Source of the DNA: Microbacterium mitrae
GTDB lineage: Bacteria > Actinomycetota > Actinomycetes > Actinomycetales > Microbacteriaceae
NCBI RefSeq assembly: GCF_008017445.1
Contig: NZ_VRSW01000003.1
Location: forward strand, 21,514 to 85,513
Reading direction: 5' to 3'
DNA: 64,000 bases
Below are positions 42,329-50,895 of this stretch, piece by piece. Position 1 is the stretch's first letter. Each line of letters starts with the position of its first letter. A program made the position numbers and the translations under genes. The notes beneath the pieces were generated by a model, which was given only the letters and a program-made list of their open reading frames with translations, was not told the DNA's origin and made no database searches.

Positions 42329-42685
42329 TTAGGGGCGAAGCGGAACCAGGGCGGAGAGGTCGGCGCGGGTGCCGGAAGCAGAAATCAGGCCGGCGGCGTA
42401 AAGCTCATCCCAGGTCTGTGCGCCGGTTGCGAGGGCGATCCAGGTGTCGGCGTCGGTCTCGACCACGTTGGGCGGCGTTCCGCGGGTGTGGCGCGGACCC
42501 TCCAACACCTGAACCGCACCAAACGGCGGCACTCGTACCTCCACCGTGTTGCCCGGCGCTTTTTCGGCGAGCAACTGCAGCAGGTACCGCACGGCCGTTG
42601 CTCGGTCGGTGCGCGCCGTTGACCCGTCGAGCACGGCCGCCAGGGCTCGACGACCGATCGTCGTGTCGATTTTCGGCGCGGGCAT
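42329..42685 (-). CDS. Small SCP2-fold (sterol carrier-like) protein
   Basis: This 118-residue protein resembles the bacterial SCP-ortholog family found next to purD in many actinobacteria. The chain has TTIGRRALAAVLDGSTARTDRATAVRYLLQLLAE at the N-terminus and PPNVVETDADTWIALATGAQTW near the end, the latter typical of the SCP_3-type fold. Role and ligand are unknown. It starts at ATG 42685, seven bases downstream of the MinD-like gene's stop, so it is probably cotranscribed. Confidence 0.75.
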   Translation of the reverse strand: MPAPKIDTTIGRRALAAVLDGSTARTDRATAVRYLLQLLAEKAPGNTVEVRVPPFGAVQVLEGPRHTRGTPPNVVETDADTWIALATGAQTWDELYAAGLISASGTRADLSALVPLRP

Positions 42686-42692
42686 TCGCGGG

Positions 42693-44276
42693 CTAGAGCC
42701 CCTGGGCGACGGCCGCCGCGGCCGCAAGCCACGCACGCTGCGTCTCGGGCTTGAGAGCGTCGTACGAAAGCTTGCCCGCTCGCATGGCCGGGTCAAACGG
42801 AATCACGCTTGCGGCACGCGCCATCGACCGGAACCCGTCGGCCACCTTCTCGGCCTGCGCGGTTCCGCCCTTGTGGTCTGCCTGCGACACCACAACGACG
42901 GCGTCGCGCGCGAGTTGTGCCGAGTGCTCGCCGCGCTCGCGCAGTGCCTCAAGGAGCAGGGCGCCGGCCTCGGCGTGCTCGCCGCGCGCGGTGGTGGCGA
43001 TGACGATCTGGTCGGCCTGATCGATCATGCGGCGCCAGCGGTCGGCCGACTCGTCGTTGCCGGAGTCAATGAAAATGAGGCGGAAATACTTCGCCGCGAC
43101 CGAGTGAATGGCATCGAACTCGTTCATCGTGAGGCGCTGGTCTTCGGCCAGAATGTTCGGGTTTGAGCGCAGCACGTCGTACTTGTCGGCAACCTGGTGG
43201 TGCAGGTAGCCGGTCAGATCGGAGGAGCGCGCCTCAGAAGACATGAGCGAGGACGCATTGGGCAGCAATGCCTGCACCGTCGCCTCGTGCTGACCCTGCT
43301 CGGTGCGCCAGCCCAAGGTTCCGCGGGTCTCGTTGTTGTCCCACGCCAGCACGCCGGAGCCGCCGTTGCGCGCAAAAACAGCCGACAGCATGGCGGTGGT
43401 CGGGGTCTTCGAGGCGCCACCCTTGCCGTTCACGATCGCAATCGTGCGCGGGCCCGACCAGTGCTGGCTGACGCGCGCAATGTCGGAACGCTCCGAGGCC
43501 TCGGCCGCGTTGGGTGCGAGTCTGAAGCCCACCTTGTTGAGAGCGCCGCGCATGCCGCGCTCGGCGCGAGCGGCCGCCGTCTCTTCTTCGATGAACGAGC
43601 GCCGTGCGGGGCCCGCGGGTCGGTCGTTCACAACGGCTGCGGGGGCTGGAGCTTCAGTCACGACGGGGGAGTCCTGTTCTGCCGCGACGGCGGCAACGGG
43701 TGCGGAAGATTCGGGGGTCGGAACCGTGGGCTGCGGAACCACGGGTGCGGCGGGTGCGGCAGTAACGTCGTTCGCCACCGCGGCGGCCTCGGGCGCCGAA
43801 CCAACAGCCGGCACCGGAGGAACATCGGCAGCCTGGGGCTCCGAAGCAACATCAGCGCCCGGCGCTGCGACCGGGGTGATGCCGCGTGCCGGCGTGGGCG
43901 TCGGAACGCTGCGCACGATGGGCAGACGACCCGTGTTGATGGGAGAGTTCATGTCGGGCGCGCCCTCGGGCACGTACGAAACCTCGGGAGCCATCTCCAT
44001 CTCGCGCTGCGGCGGCAGCGGGGCGGTGCTCTCTTCGACATTGCCGTTCGGGTTGACCACCAGGTGGGCGGTGCCAGACGGATCTTTGGAGACGACGGTC
44101 ACGGCGCGGTCGTGCTCGGCGGCGTGAGCAACCAGAACGCCGATGGCGCGAGCGCGGGCGCGCTCAACGGATGACTCCGCGATGAGCTCAGTACGGTCGC
44201 CAATGACGACAACACCACTGCCGTCTGCGCGAATGGTGGCGGTTGCCGGCGTGCGGTTTTCCGTCGACGTTTCCAT
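42693..44276 (-). CDS. MinD/ParA-like ATPase with Pro/Ala-rich N-terminal region
   Basis: This is a 527-residue protein. Residues about 110-220 are a Pro/Ala/Val-rich disordered region. The C-terminal 250 residues form a MinD/ParA-type P-loop ATPase with the deviant Walker A NGKGGASKT, signature Lys285 and Lys290 (motif 283-291), then WDNNETRGTLGW and FIDSGNDESADRW. The layout resembles the EspI-type ATPases of ESX clusters, but no ESX genes are near, so that link is weak. It may position a cell-pole or membrane cargo. It forms an operon with the SCP-like gene. Confidence 0.8.
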   Translation of the reverse strand: METSTENRTPATATIRADGSGVVVIGDRTELIAESSVERARARAIGVLVAHAAEHDRAVTVVSKDPSGTAHLVVNPNGNVEESTAPLPPQREMEMAPEVSYVPEGAPDMNSPINTGRLPIVRSVPTPTPARGITPVAAPGADVASEPQAADVPPVPAVGSAPEAAAVANDVTAAPAAPVVPQPTVPTPESSAPVAAVAAEQDSPVVTEAPAPAAVVNDRPAGPARRSFIEEETAAARAERGMRGALNKVGFRLAPNAAEASERSDIARVSQHWSGPRTIAIVNGKGGASKTPTTAMLSAVFARNGGSGVLAWDNNETRGTLGWRTEQGQHEATVQALLPNASSLMSSEARSSDLTGYLHHQVADKYDVLRSNPNILAEDQRLTMNEFDAIHSVAAKYFRLIFIDSGNDESADRWRRMIDQADQIVIATTARGEHAEAGALLLEALRERGEHSAQLARDAVVVVSQADHKGGTAQAEKVADGFRSMARAASVIPFDPAMRAGKLSYDALKPETQRAWLAAAAAVAQGL

Positions 44277-44515
44277 ACTTCATCCTCCGTATGGTGCCGC
44301 ACCCGTGGTTCCGGCACCAATCTCGTTGCGCTCGCGCGCGACGCCCAGCTCATTAATGCCGCGCCACCGCAAGTTTACAGGGGTAAACCGTGGGAATTCG
44401 GCGAATGCCGACAGACGCGCGGCGGGTGCGATACCGGCGCCGAGTGACACTTTCGTTACCGGATGTGGAGGTGGATCGCGGCTAACGCTCAGGGTGGCGG
44501 TGACACAATGGATAC

Positions 44516-44842
44516 ATGCCCGAACAGACCTCCACCACGGTGACAGAGGGGCGCGTACGTCGCGTTCCTCGGTACGGCGTCTTCCTGGTGATGGGTGGTG
44601 CTCTGGGTGTTTTGACGGCGGCGATACTGACGCTGACGTTCGATGGCATTGCCGAGCCGAGTGAGATTGGCGTCACCTACTCGCAGAGCCAGGTGTTCGG
44701 ATTCCTCATGCTCTACTGCGCAGCCGGTGGGGTCATGCTGGGCGCCATCGTCGCCCTGATTCTCGACAAGACCGTTGGTCGCCGCACGCACACCGTGACG
44801 ATGACGACCGAGAAGGTCATCGAGCAGCCCGACGCGGCCTAA
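44516..44842 (+). CDS. Small two-helix membrane protein, function unknown
   Basis: This 108-residue protein has two hydrophobic helices (VFLVMGGALGVLTAAILTL and FGFLMLYCAAGGVMLGAIVALIL) and a polar C-terminus with the stop in a duplicated segment. No family is recognised. It lies alone before a convergent gene. Confidence 0.7.
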   Translation: MPEQTSTTVTEGRVRRVPRYGVFLVMGGALGVLTAAILTLTFDGIAEPSEIGVTYSQSQVFGFLMLYCAAGGVMLGAIVALILDKTVGRRTHTVTMTTEKVIEQPDAA

Positions 44843-44891
44843 AACCGTCGCGGCCTAAGGCCGAGCAGCCCGACGCGGCCTAAAACCGTCG
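44821..44891 (+). repeat. 30-bp direct repeat duplicating a gene end
   Basis: CGAGCAGCCCGACGCGGCCT followed by AAAACCGTCG occurs at 44821-44850 and again at 44862-44891. The first copy encodes the last residues and stop codon of the small membrane protein. Confidence 0.9.
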
Positions 44892-44892
44892 A

Positions 44893-45504
44893 CTAACCGA
44901 TCTCGTCGACCACGGCGGCCAGCGCCGAGTCGAACGCGACCACATCGGAGCGCACCGAGTCGGTAATGGCGATGGTGAGCGCGCCGATCCACCACACGCC
45001 CCGTTGACTAAGCGGCAGCACCTCGACGTTCAACTCGAAATCGTTGGCGCTGCGCCCGGTGGTGCGGTGCAGCGTCGAAATCGCGTTCACGTAAGGCCTC
45101 CGAGCCTCGCCGCCGCGACGCGAAGACTCGTCAGAGTAGCGCTGACTCGCCTCCGCGGCGTAGGCCATGGCGGCGGGGGCGAGCGGAACCATGGCAGCGC
45201 GAAGTTCGTCAGCATCGGTGACCGGGAGGGCCACGAAGTCACCGAATCCGTCGACCAGGTCGAGCGGCCCCGAATGGGTGTGCGCCCGCGGTTCCACCGT
45301 GAGGTCCCAGTACAGCCGCCACTGGCGTTCCAGCGCGTCGTGCTCGCGATCGGAGCGGATGGGCGCCGCGATCGGGGCATTGCGCAGCGTGGGCAGCTCA
45401 TGTCGCCCGCGAATGCCCAGCGCTTGCCGGGCGTAGAGCGCAACCATCACCGCGTGGGAGGCCTCCTCACGGATCACCCACCGAGACTGCGCTTCATCGT
45501 GCAT
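44893..45504 (-). CDS. Conserved-type hypothetical protein
   Basis: 203 residues, cytoplasmic, with no signal or membrane helix. The C-terminal part (about 130-203: RPYVNAISTLHRTTGRSANDF to FDSALAAVVDEIG) has alternating strands and helices that suggest a compact domain, and a central acidic/aromatic segment DLVDGFGDFVALPVTDADELR. No family is recognised. It is convergent with the small membrane protein and divergent from purM. Confidence 0.65.
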   Translation of the reverse strand: MHDEAQSRWVIREEASHAVMVALYARQALGIRGRHELPTLRNAPIAAPIRSDREHDALERQWRLYWDLTVEPRAHTHSGPLDLVDGFGDFVALPVTDADELRAAMVPLAPAAMAYAAEASQRYSDESSRRGGEARRPYVNAISTLHRTTGRSANDFELNVEVLPLSQRGVWWIGALTIAITDSVRSDVVAFDSALAAVVDEIG

Positions 45505-45523
45505 GCGCCCATTCTATGAACCT

Positions 45524-45563
45524 CTGTCGCCCAATCGGGCAAGATCTGTCGCCCGATCGGGCA
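45524..45563. promoter_or_regulatory. Paired operator-like repeats upstream of purM
   Basis: Two 18-bp direct repeats (CTGTCGCCCAATCGGGCA at 45524 and CTGTCGCCCGATCGGGCA at 45546) lie 22 bp apart, two helical turns. Each contains the palindrome GCCC(A/G)ATCGGGC. They stand 48 bases before the purM GTG. Likely bound by a dimeric regulator of the purMF operon. Confidence 0.65.
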
Positions 45564-45611
45564 CGGTTATGCGGGGATCTTGACCCCCGCAGAGCAGGTA
45601 GGCTGTCAGTC

Positions 45612-46757
45612 GTGGCCGCTGAAGCTCAGGCAAACGAATCCCCCCTCTCCGCCTACGCGGCAGCAGGTGTTGACACCGTCGCAGGTGACCTCGCTGTCGA
45701 ACTCATGAAGAACGCCGTGCGCTCTACCCACGGAGCCGAAGTGCTCGGTGGCGTCGGCGGGTTTGCCGGCATGTTTGATGCCAGCGCGCTGCGTGACTAC
45801 CGCCGCCCGCTGCTGGCAACAAGCACCGATGGCGTCGGAACCAAGGTGGCCATCGCGCAGGCCATCGACAAGCACGACACCGTCGGCCAAGACCTCGTCG
45901 GCATGGTCGTTGATGACATTGTGGTTGTGGGTGCCAAGCCCCTCTTCATGACCGACTACATTGCCACCGGCAAGGTGGTTCCACAGCGCATCGCAGACAT
46001 CGTGCGCGGCATCGCCGAAGCGTGCTCAGCCACCGGCACCGCCCTCGTCGGCGGCGAGACGGCGGAGCACCCCGGACTCCTCGGACCGAACGACTACGAC
46101 ATGGCGGGAGCTGCCACCGGCGTCGTTGAGGCAGACGACGTGCTTGGTGCCGACCGCGTTCAAGACGGTGACGTCGTGCTCGCCCTCGGCTCCAGCGGCC
46201 TGCACTCCAACGGCTACTCGCTCGTTCGTCACATCATCACGAACGCCAATATCTCTTACGGCGACAACGCCGCTGACTTCGCAACGACGTGGGGTGAGGC
46301 GCTGCTCGAACCGACCCGCCTTTACACGACGCCGCTGCTGAACCTCATCGAAGAGCTGCCGGGTGTGGTGCACTCGCTGAGCCACGTCACCGGCGGCGGC
46401 ATTGCCGCAAACCTGGCGCGCGTGCTGCCCCCGACGGCCTGGTGCGATGTTGACCGCTCGACGTGGTCGCCGCTTCCGGTGTTCCAGGTGCTTACCAGCG
46501 TTGCGGGCATGCGCCTGGAAGACACCGAGGGCACGTGGAACCTCGGCATCGGCTTTCTTGCCGTGGTCGACGCGAGCCGCGCGGCTGATGCGATTGCGGC
46601 GATCAACCGTCAGGGCATCGACGCCTGGCAGGTGGCGACCGTGCGCATGACCGACCGGCCCGCCGGCGACTACGAACAGGGCGCCAAGGGTGTTGACGGC
46701 GGCGCCGTTCGCCTCGTTGGTTCCTATGCAGCATCATCTGGAAAGGGCGCGGAGTAA
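45612..46757 (+). CDS. purM: AIR synthetase PurM
   Basis: This 381-residue enzyme cyclises FGAM to AIR in purine synthesis. Motifs are YAAAGVDTVAGDLAVELMK at the start, FAGMFDASAL, LLATSTDGVGTKV, DDIVVVGAKPLFMTDYIATGK and SHVTGGGIAANLARVLP. GTG 45612 is chosen for the usual family N-terminus; an earlier in-frame ATG at 45516 would pass through the operator repeats. It precedes purF by 6 bases. Confidence 0.94.
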   Translation: MAAEAQANESPLSAYAAAGVDTVAGDLAVELMKNAVRSTHGAEVLGGVGGFAGMFDASALRDYRRPLLATSTDGVGTKVAIAQAIDKHDTVGQDLVGMVVDDIVVVGAKPLFMTDYIATGKVVPQRIADIVRGIAEACSATGTALVGGETAEHPGLLGPNDYDMAGAATGVVEADDVLGADRVQDGDVVLALGSSGLHSNGYSLVRHIITNANISYGDNAADFATTWGEALLEPTRLYTTPLLNLIEELPGVVHSLSHVTGGGIAANLARVLPPTAWCDVDRSTWSPLPVFQVLTSVAGMRLEDTEGTWNLGIGFLAVVDASRAADAIAAINRQGIDAWQVATVRMTDRPAGDYEQGAKGVDGGAVRLVGSYAASSGKGAE

Positions 46758-46763
46758 CACCCC

Positions 46764-48224
46764 ATGTGCGGCATCGTCGGAATGGTCGGCTCTGGGCCGG
46801 TTAATCAAGACATTTACGACTCCCTCGGATTGCTGCAGCACCGTGGTCAAGACTCCACCGGTCTTGCCACGGCTGAGCCCAATGGCGTCTTTCACATCAA
46901 CAAGGCCAAGGGCATGGTGCGCGAGGTCTTCCGCACGCGCGATATGCGCAACCTCGTCGGAAACGTCGGCCTCGGCCACGTTCGCTACGCGACCATGGGG
47001 GCCGCGGCCAACGAAGAAGAGGCGCAGCCCTTTTACGTCAACGCGCCTTATGGCATCGTGCTGGTGCACAACGGCAACCTCACCAACACGCGTGAGCTGA
47101 CCGAAGAGCTGTTCAGCAAAGACCGCCGCCACCTCAACACCACGAGCGACACCGAACTGCTCGTCAACGTTTTGGGTTCCGAATTGCAGACCGCCATTGC
47201 CGGACCCGACCTCGACACCGCGCAGATCTTCGAGGCGGTGCGCCGCGTCCACCAGCGCGTCGAAGGTTCCTACGCCACCATCGCGCTGATCGCCGGCCAC
47301 GGCCTGCTGGCCTTCCGCGACCCGTTTGGCATTCGCCCGCTCATCATGGGCAAGCGAACGGCGGCGAACGGTAAGACCGAGTGGATGGTCGCGTCAGAGT
47401 CGCTGGTGCTGGAGAACGGCGACTACGAAATCGTGCGCGACGTAGCGCCCGGCGAGGCTATCTTCATCGACACCGACGGTGTGATGACCGCGCAGCAGAC
47501 CGCAGAGGCAACGCGACTTGCGCCGTGCTCGTTTGAATACGTGTACCTGGCCCGCCCCGACTCCATCATGAACGGCATCTCGGTCTACGAGACGCGTCTG
47601 CGCATGGGCGACCGCTTGGCCGCAACCATCGCCAAGCACGTCGATGTTTCGCAGATCGACGTGGTCATGCCGATTCCTGACTCCTCGCGCCCCTCGGCCA
47701 TGCAGGTTGCCCGCAAGCTCGGAATCGAATACCGCGAGGGCTTCTACAAGAACCGCTACGTCGGCCGCACCTTCATCATGCCGGGGCAGGCCACCCGCAA
47801 GAAGAGCGTGCGGCAGAAGCTCAACGCCATGTCGACGGAATTTCAGGGCAAGAACGTGCTGCTGATCGACGACTCGATCGTGCGCGGAACCACGAGCAAG
47901 CAGATTATTCAGATGGCACGCGACGCGGGCGCCAAGTCCGTCATCTTCGCCTCGGCCGCACCCCCCGTGCGGTTCCCTCACGTGTACGGCATCAACATGC
48001 CTAACCACAACGAGCTGGTGGCGCACGGCCGCACCATCCCCGAGATTGCGGTCGAGCTGGGCTGCGATGGCCTGGTTTACCAGGAGGTCGAAGACCTGCG
48101 TGAGTCGATTCTGCAGGGCACCGACATCGCCGAGCTCGACATGAGCTGCTTCGACGGCAACTACGTGACCGGAACCGTCACCGACGAGTACCTCGAATGG
48201 GTCGAGAAGGTCAAGTCAAGCTAA
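46764..48224 (+). CDS. purF: Amidophosphoribosyltransferase PurF
   Basis: This 486-residue enzyme catalyses the first committed step of purine synthesis. It begins MCGIVGMVGSG, so Cys2 is the glutaminase nucleophile without a propeptide to remove. The domain GHVRYATMGAA and the C-terminal phosphoribosyltransferase domain with the PRPP loop VLLIDDSIVRGTTSKQI are complete. It is cotranscribed with purM after a 6-base gap and ends in a strong terminator. Confidence 0.96.
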   Translation: MCGIVGMVGSGPVNQDIYDSLGLLQHRGQDSTGLATAEPNGVFHINKAKGMVREVFRTRDMRNLVGNVGLGHVRYATMGAAANEEEAQPFYVNAPYGIVLVHNGNLTNTRELTEELFSKDRRHLNTTSDTELLVNVLGSELQTAIAGPDLDTAQIFEAVRRVHQRVEGSYATIALIAGHGLLAFRDPFGIRPLIMGKRTAANGKTEWMVASESLVLENGDYEIVRDVAPGEAIFIDTDGVMTAQQTAEATRLAPCSFEYVYLARPDSIMNGISVYETRLRMGDRLAATIAKHVDVSQIDVVMPIPDSSRPSAMQVARKLGIEYREGFYKNRYVGRTFIMPGQATRKKSVRQKLNAMSTEFQGKNVLLIDDSIVRGTTSKQIIQMARDAGAKSVIFASAAPPVRFPHVYGINMPNHNELVAHGRTIPEIAVELGCDGLVYQEVEDLRESILQGTDIAELDMSCFDGNYVTGTVTDEYLEWVEKVKSS

Positions 48225-48229
48225 CGCAA

Positions 48230-48259
48230 AGGCGGGGCCTGGCAACCCAGACCCCGCCT
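48230..48259 (+). terminator. Hairpin after purF
   Basis: Arms AGGCGGGGCCTGG and CCAGACCCCGCCT pair with one G-U over 13 positions around a short loop. It lies just behind the purF stop. Confidence 0.75.
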
Positions 48260-48269
48260 GACGTTTGGT

Positions 48270-48323
48270 TCGACGAGCGATCTCGTGTCGACGAGCGATC
48301 TCGTGTCGACGAGCGATCTCGCG
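48270..48323. repeat. Three tandem 18-bp repeats
   Basis: Unit TCGACGAGCGATCTCGTG (third copy ends GCG). Each unit contains the self-complementary CGAG-CGATCTCG, giving a chain of small hairpins between purF and the DUF3073 gene. Confidence 0.85.
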
Positions 48324-48391
48324 CACCGCGCGTCGCGCACCGAAGAATCGCGCCACCTGATCGGTGACGCGATCGCGCGAAAGCTACTCAG

Positions 48392-48586
48392 CTACGCGGT
48401 TTCCCGCGTTTCCGAGTCTTCTTCGTCCTCGTCGGCGTACATGTCGGCCCACTTGTCGACGTATTCGTCTTCTTCAGCGGGTACACCGATCTCACGCTGC
48501 AGCGCGGCGTAATTAACGTCCGGGCTGAAGGACTTGAGTTCGCGGGCGAGCTTAGTGTGCTTCGCCTTCTGACGGCCACGCCCCAT
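48392..48586 (-). CDS. DUF3073 family protein
   Basis: This 64-residue actinobacterial protein begins MGRGRQKAKHTKLARELKSF, which is the hallmark of DUF3073, and continues SPDVNYAALQREIG with a very acidic C-terminus (DKWADMYADEDEEDSETRE). The function is unknown, though the basic head suggests nucleic-acid contact. The start is ATG 48586. It is divergent from the USP gene. Confidence 0.9.
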   Translation of the reverse strand: MGRGRQKAKHTKLARELKSFSPDVNYAALQREIGVPAEEDEYVDKWADMYADEDEEDSETRETA

Positions 48587-48714
48587 GCGCAACCCCCTCA
48601 CGAGTTCACTGCGGGCGGTCAAACCCGACTATTCACGATTCCGACTCTCGGTCGGTAAGAGTAAAGTCCAGGATACCATGACGGGGCACCGTCCCCCCTG
48701 CAGAGAGGACAGCA

Positions 48715-49260
48715 ATGAGTACTTCACCTGCGCACGACCCGGCCCTGGATCCGTTTGACGCCGACGCCGTTCGCGGCGCCGTGATTGTCGGCCTGATGCC
48801 GGGCCAGAACCCGCGGGTTCTTCGTGAAGCCGCGAAGTTTGCGACCCTCCTGAATGTTCCGCTGGTTGGCGCCTACGTCGACACGACTCGATTCGTCACA
48901 TATGAAGAGCCGGGTGGCACCGTGCACTCCGCCGCGCTTGATCTTTCGGTGGAATCAAAGCAGGTCGACTACGAAAATCTAGTGGCTGAAACGCGTGAAG
49001 CGTTGGCCGGAACCGACACCGTCTGCGTCGTGCGGGAGCTCGTGGGTGACCCGGCTTTTGCCATCCGCGACCTTGCTGACGAGGTGGGTGCCAAGCTGAT
49101 CGTGGTCGGAACCCGCCGCCCGGGTCTCGGCGAAACTCTCCGCGAGTTCATCACTGGTTCCGTCGCCGCCCGACTCGCGCACCGCCAAAAACGCAACATT
49201 CTGGTGGTTCCACATGGCGAAGTCGTCGACGACGACACGCCCCTCTTTCCCTCTGACTAA
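48715..49260 (+). CDS. Universal stress protein family
   Basis: This 181-residue USP-fold protein starts at ATG 48715 after GAGAGGA. It has the strand VIVGLMPGQNP and the nucleotide-loop region GTRRPGLGETLREFITGSVAARLAHRQKRNILVVP (residues about 135-170), which resembles the Gx2Gx9GS ATP-binding loop. Whether it binds ATP is not certain. It is convergent with, and overlaps by 4 bases, the PadR gene end. Confidence 0.85.
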   Translation: MSTSPAHDPALDPFDADAVRGAVIVGLMPGQNPRVLREAAKFATLLNVPLVGAYVDTTRFVTYEEPGGTVHSAALDLSVESKQVDYENLVAETREALAGTDTVCVVRELVGDPAFAIRDLADEVGAKLIVVGTRRPGLGETLREFITGSVAARLAHRQKRNILVVPHGEVVDDDTPLFPSD

Positions 49261-49871
49261 CGATCGCGGCGGCGCAGCGACGCGGTGAGAGTGCGCGCTG
49301 CGTCGTCCATCGCGTCGATAAACGCGGTTACGGCTTCGGCATCGATCGTGCCGCCGCGCGCCACCTGCGTGCGCAGATCGGTGCGCACTCGCGCGCGGAA
49401 ATTGGTGAGTGCGGCGTCGGCGCGGTGCAACTGTTCGCGCGCCTCGGAACGAGCGTCTTGGTGGGCAACCTTCGGCGCGGTTTCACGCATGGAACGCGCG
49501 GCGGCGGCGAGGTCGGCGTTCAACGACCGCATCGCGTCTTGCACGCTGGAGCGCACGCCATCGGCGATCAGGCGCACCGAGTCGGCAAGGCCAGACTCGA
49601 TATTGTCCAGGTCATCGCGGCGGGAGGCCACCTCGGCGCGGCCGGCCTCGGTGATCTCGTAGATCGTCTTTCGGCCATCGACCGTCTTGGTGACGAGTCC
49701 CTCTTCCTCCAGCTTCGCAAGGCGCGGGTAGATCGTTCCGGCGCTCGGCGTATAGGTGCCGCCCGTGCGGTCGGTGAGCGCCTGGATCAGGTCATAGCCG
49801 TGCCGCGGGGCCTCATCGAGGAGGAGCAGCAGGTAGAGCCGCAGGTCGCCGTGCTGAAAGACGGGGGTCAT
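49257..49871 (-). CDS. PadR-family transcriptional regulator
   Basis: This 204-residue PadR protein has the winged helix LRLYLLLLLDEAPRHGYDLIQALTDRTGGTYTPSAGTIYPRLAKLEEEGLV and the YEITEAGRAEV wing. The rest (about 90-200) is a long helical, Arg/Ala-rich dimerisation region. It overlaps the DUF4097 gene by 4 bases (ATGA) and probably represses the pair through the inverted repeats at 50751-50798. Confidence 0.9.
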   Translation of the reverse strand: MTPVFQHGDLRLYLLLLLDEAPRHGYDLIQALTDRTGGTYTPSAGTIYPRLAKLEEEGLVTKTVDGRKTIYEITEAGRAEVASRRDDLDNIESGLADSVRLIADGVRSSVQDAMRSLNADLAAAARSMRETAPKVAHQDARSEAREQLHRADAALTNFRARVRTDLRTQVARGGTIDAEAVTAFIDAMDDAARTLTASLRRRDR

Positions 49872-50734
49872 GATGATGCCTCATCGTTGTTGGTGGTGGC
49901 TTCGGTTGGCACGCTGGGTGCCGGAACCATGGGGCGGCGAAGCACGGTGACGTTGCCGGAGACGGCGTTGACGCGGGCGTCGACAAACTTGCCAGAAAGG
50001 TCGCCGCGAGTGACGGTGACGTTGGACGGTCCGACGGTGGTGTGCTGCGCGCCGTCGAGCAGAATCTTGCCGCTGACAGTGCGCATCACATAGTTGGCGG
50101 CGAGGTCATCGTCGAGGCGGATGGTGGAGGCGCCCGAGACGGTGTTGAGGTTGATGTCGTGCACGTAGCCGGTGGCGTCAACGAGCATGTCGCCGGAGAC
50201 GGTGTCGATAGAAACCTTGGGGGTGTGGCCAACGACGGTGACGTCGCCGGAGACGGTGTTGGCATTGAAGCGGCCATCGAGGTCTCGCACCTGAGTCTCG
50301 CCGGAGACGGCGTTGACCGAGAGGTCGCCGGTGAGGCCGTCAACCACGATGTCGCCCGAAACAGTGTTGAGTTTGGCACCGTTTTCGAGCCCAGCGACCA
50401 GTGCGGAGGCGCTCACGACACCGAGCGTCAGTGCGATGCTGCGGGGCACGGCAACAGAGATCTCAGCCTTGGGGCCGGTGGTGGTGAAGTTGCGGAAAAC
50501 TTCGAGAAAGTTGTCCCAACGCAATTGGGCGTGGTCGATTTCGAGCAGGTCGCTGGTCAGCTCGATGCGGAGGTCTTTGAGTGTGACGTTGTGAACCTCG
50601 ATGCGGATGGTCGGCTCGTCGTGCGCAATAACGTCAACCTGACCGCCCACCAGGCCGATCTTGAGCTTGGGGGTGGCGGGCACGTCGATAACGCGCGTGT
50701 CACCGGGGCTGATGAGCCACTTTTCTACGGGCAT
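49868..50734 (-). CDS. DUF4097 beta-helix protein
   Basis: This is a 288-residue protein. The middle holds many short strands with repeated VNTVSGD / ANTVSGDVTV / DTVSGDMLVD-type steps, i.e. the DUF4097 'adhesin-like' right-handed solenoid. There is no signal peptide, and the role is unknown. PadR genes are often paired with DUF4097 genes. The start is ATG 50734; the upstream spacer carries the palindromic operators. Confidence 0.88.
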   Translation of the reverse strand: MPVEKWLISPGDTRVIDVPATPKLKIGLVGGQVDVIAHDEPTIRIEVHNVTLKDLRIELTSDLLEIDHAQLRWDNFLEVFRNFTTTGPKAEISVAVPRSIALTLGVVSASALVAGLENGAKLNTVSGDIVVDGLTGDLSVNAVSGETQVRDLDGRFNANTVSGDVTVVGHTPKVSIDTVSGDMLVDATGYVHDINLNTVSGASTIRLDDDLAANYVMRTVSGKILLDGAQHTTVGPSNVTVTRGDLSGKFVDARVNAVSGNVTVLRRPMVPAPSVPTEATTNNDEASS

Positions 50735-50750
50735 TCTTTGCTCCTTCGTT

Positions 50751-50798
50751 ACTCGCGATATATCGCGTTGAGAAACGATAACACGATATATCGCGAGT
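50751..50798. promoter_or_regulatory. Twin operator with 15-bp arms upstream of DUF4097-PadR
   Basis: ACTCGCGATATATCG (50751-50765) and its exact reverse complement (50784-50798) are 18 bases apart, and the left half is itself part of the palindrome CGCGATATATCGCG (50754-50767). AT-core palindromes suit PadR proteins. The site probably provides autoregulation. Confidence 0.8.
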
Positions 50799-50844
50799 TG
50801 CCCATCGTTCGCAGAGAACTTTCGGAAATGGGTCGATTGGGGGC

Positions 50845-50875
50845 TTGACCTTGACGCAGCGGAAGGTTTTATCGT
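50845..50875 (+). promoter_or_regulatory. MerR-type promoter
   Basis: The -35 TTGACC (50845-50850) and -10 TATCGT (50870-50875) are separated by 19 bases, longer than the usual 17. The spacer holds the inverted repeat ACCTT-N10-AAGGT (50848-50867). This is the geometry activated by MerR-family proteins. Confidence 0.75.
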
Positions 50876-50895
50876 CGAATGCGAAAGGAAAACGC

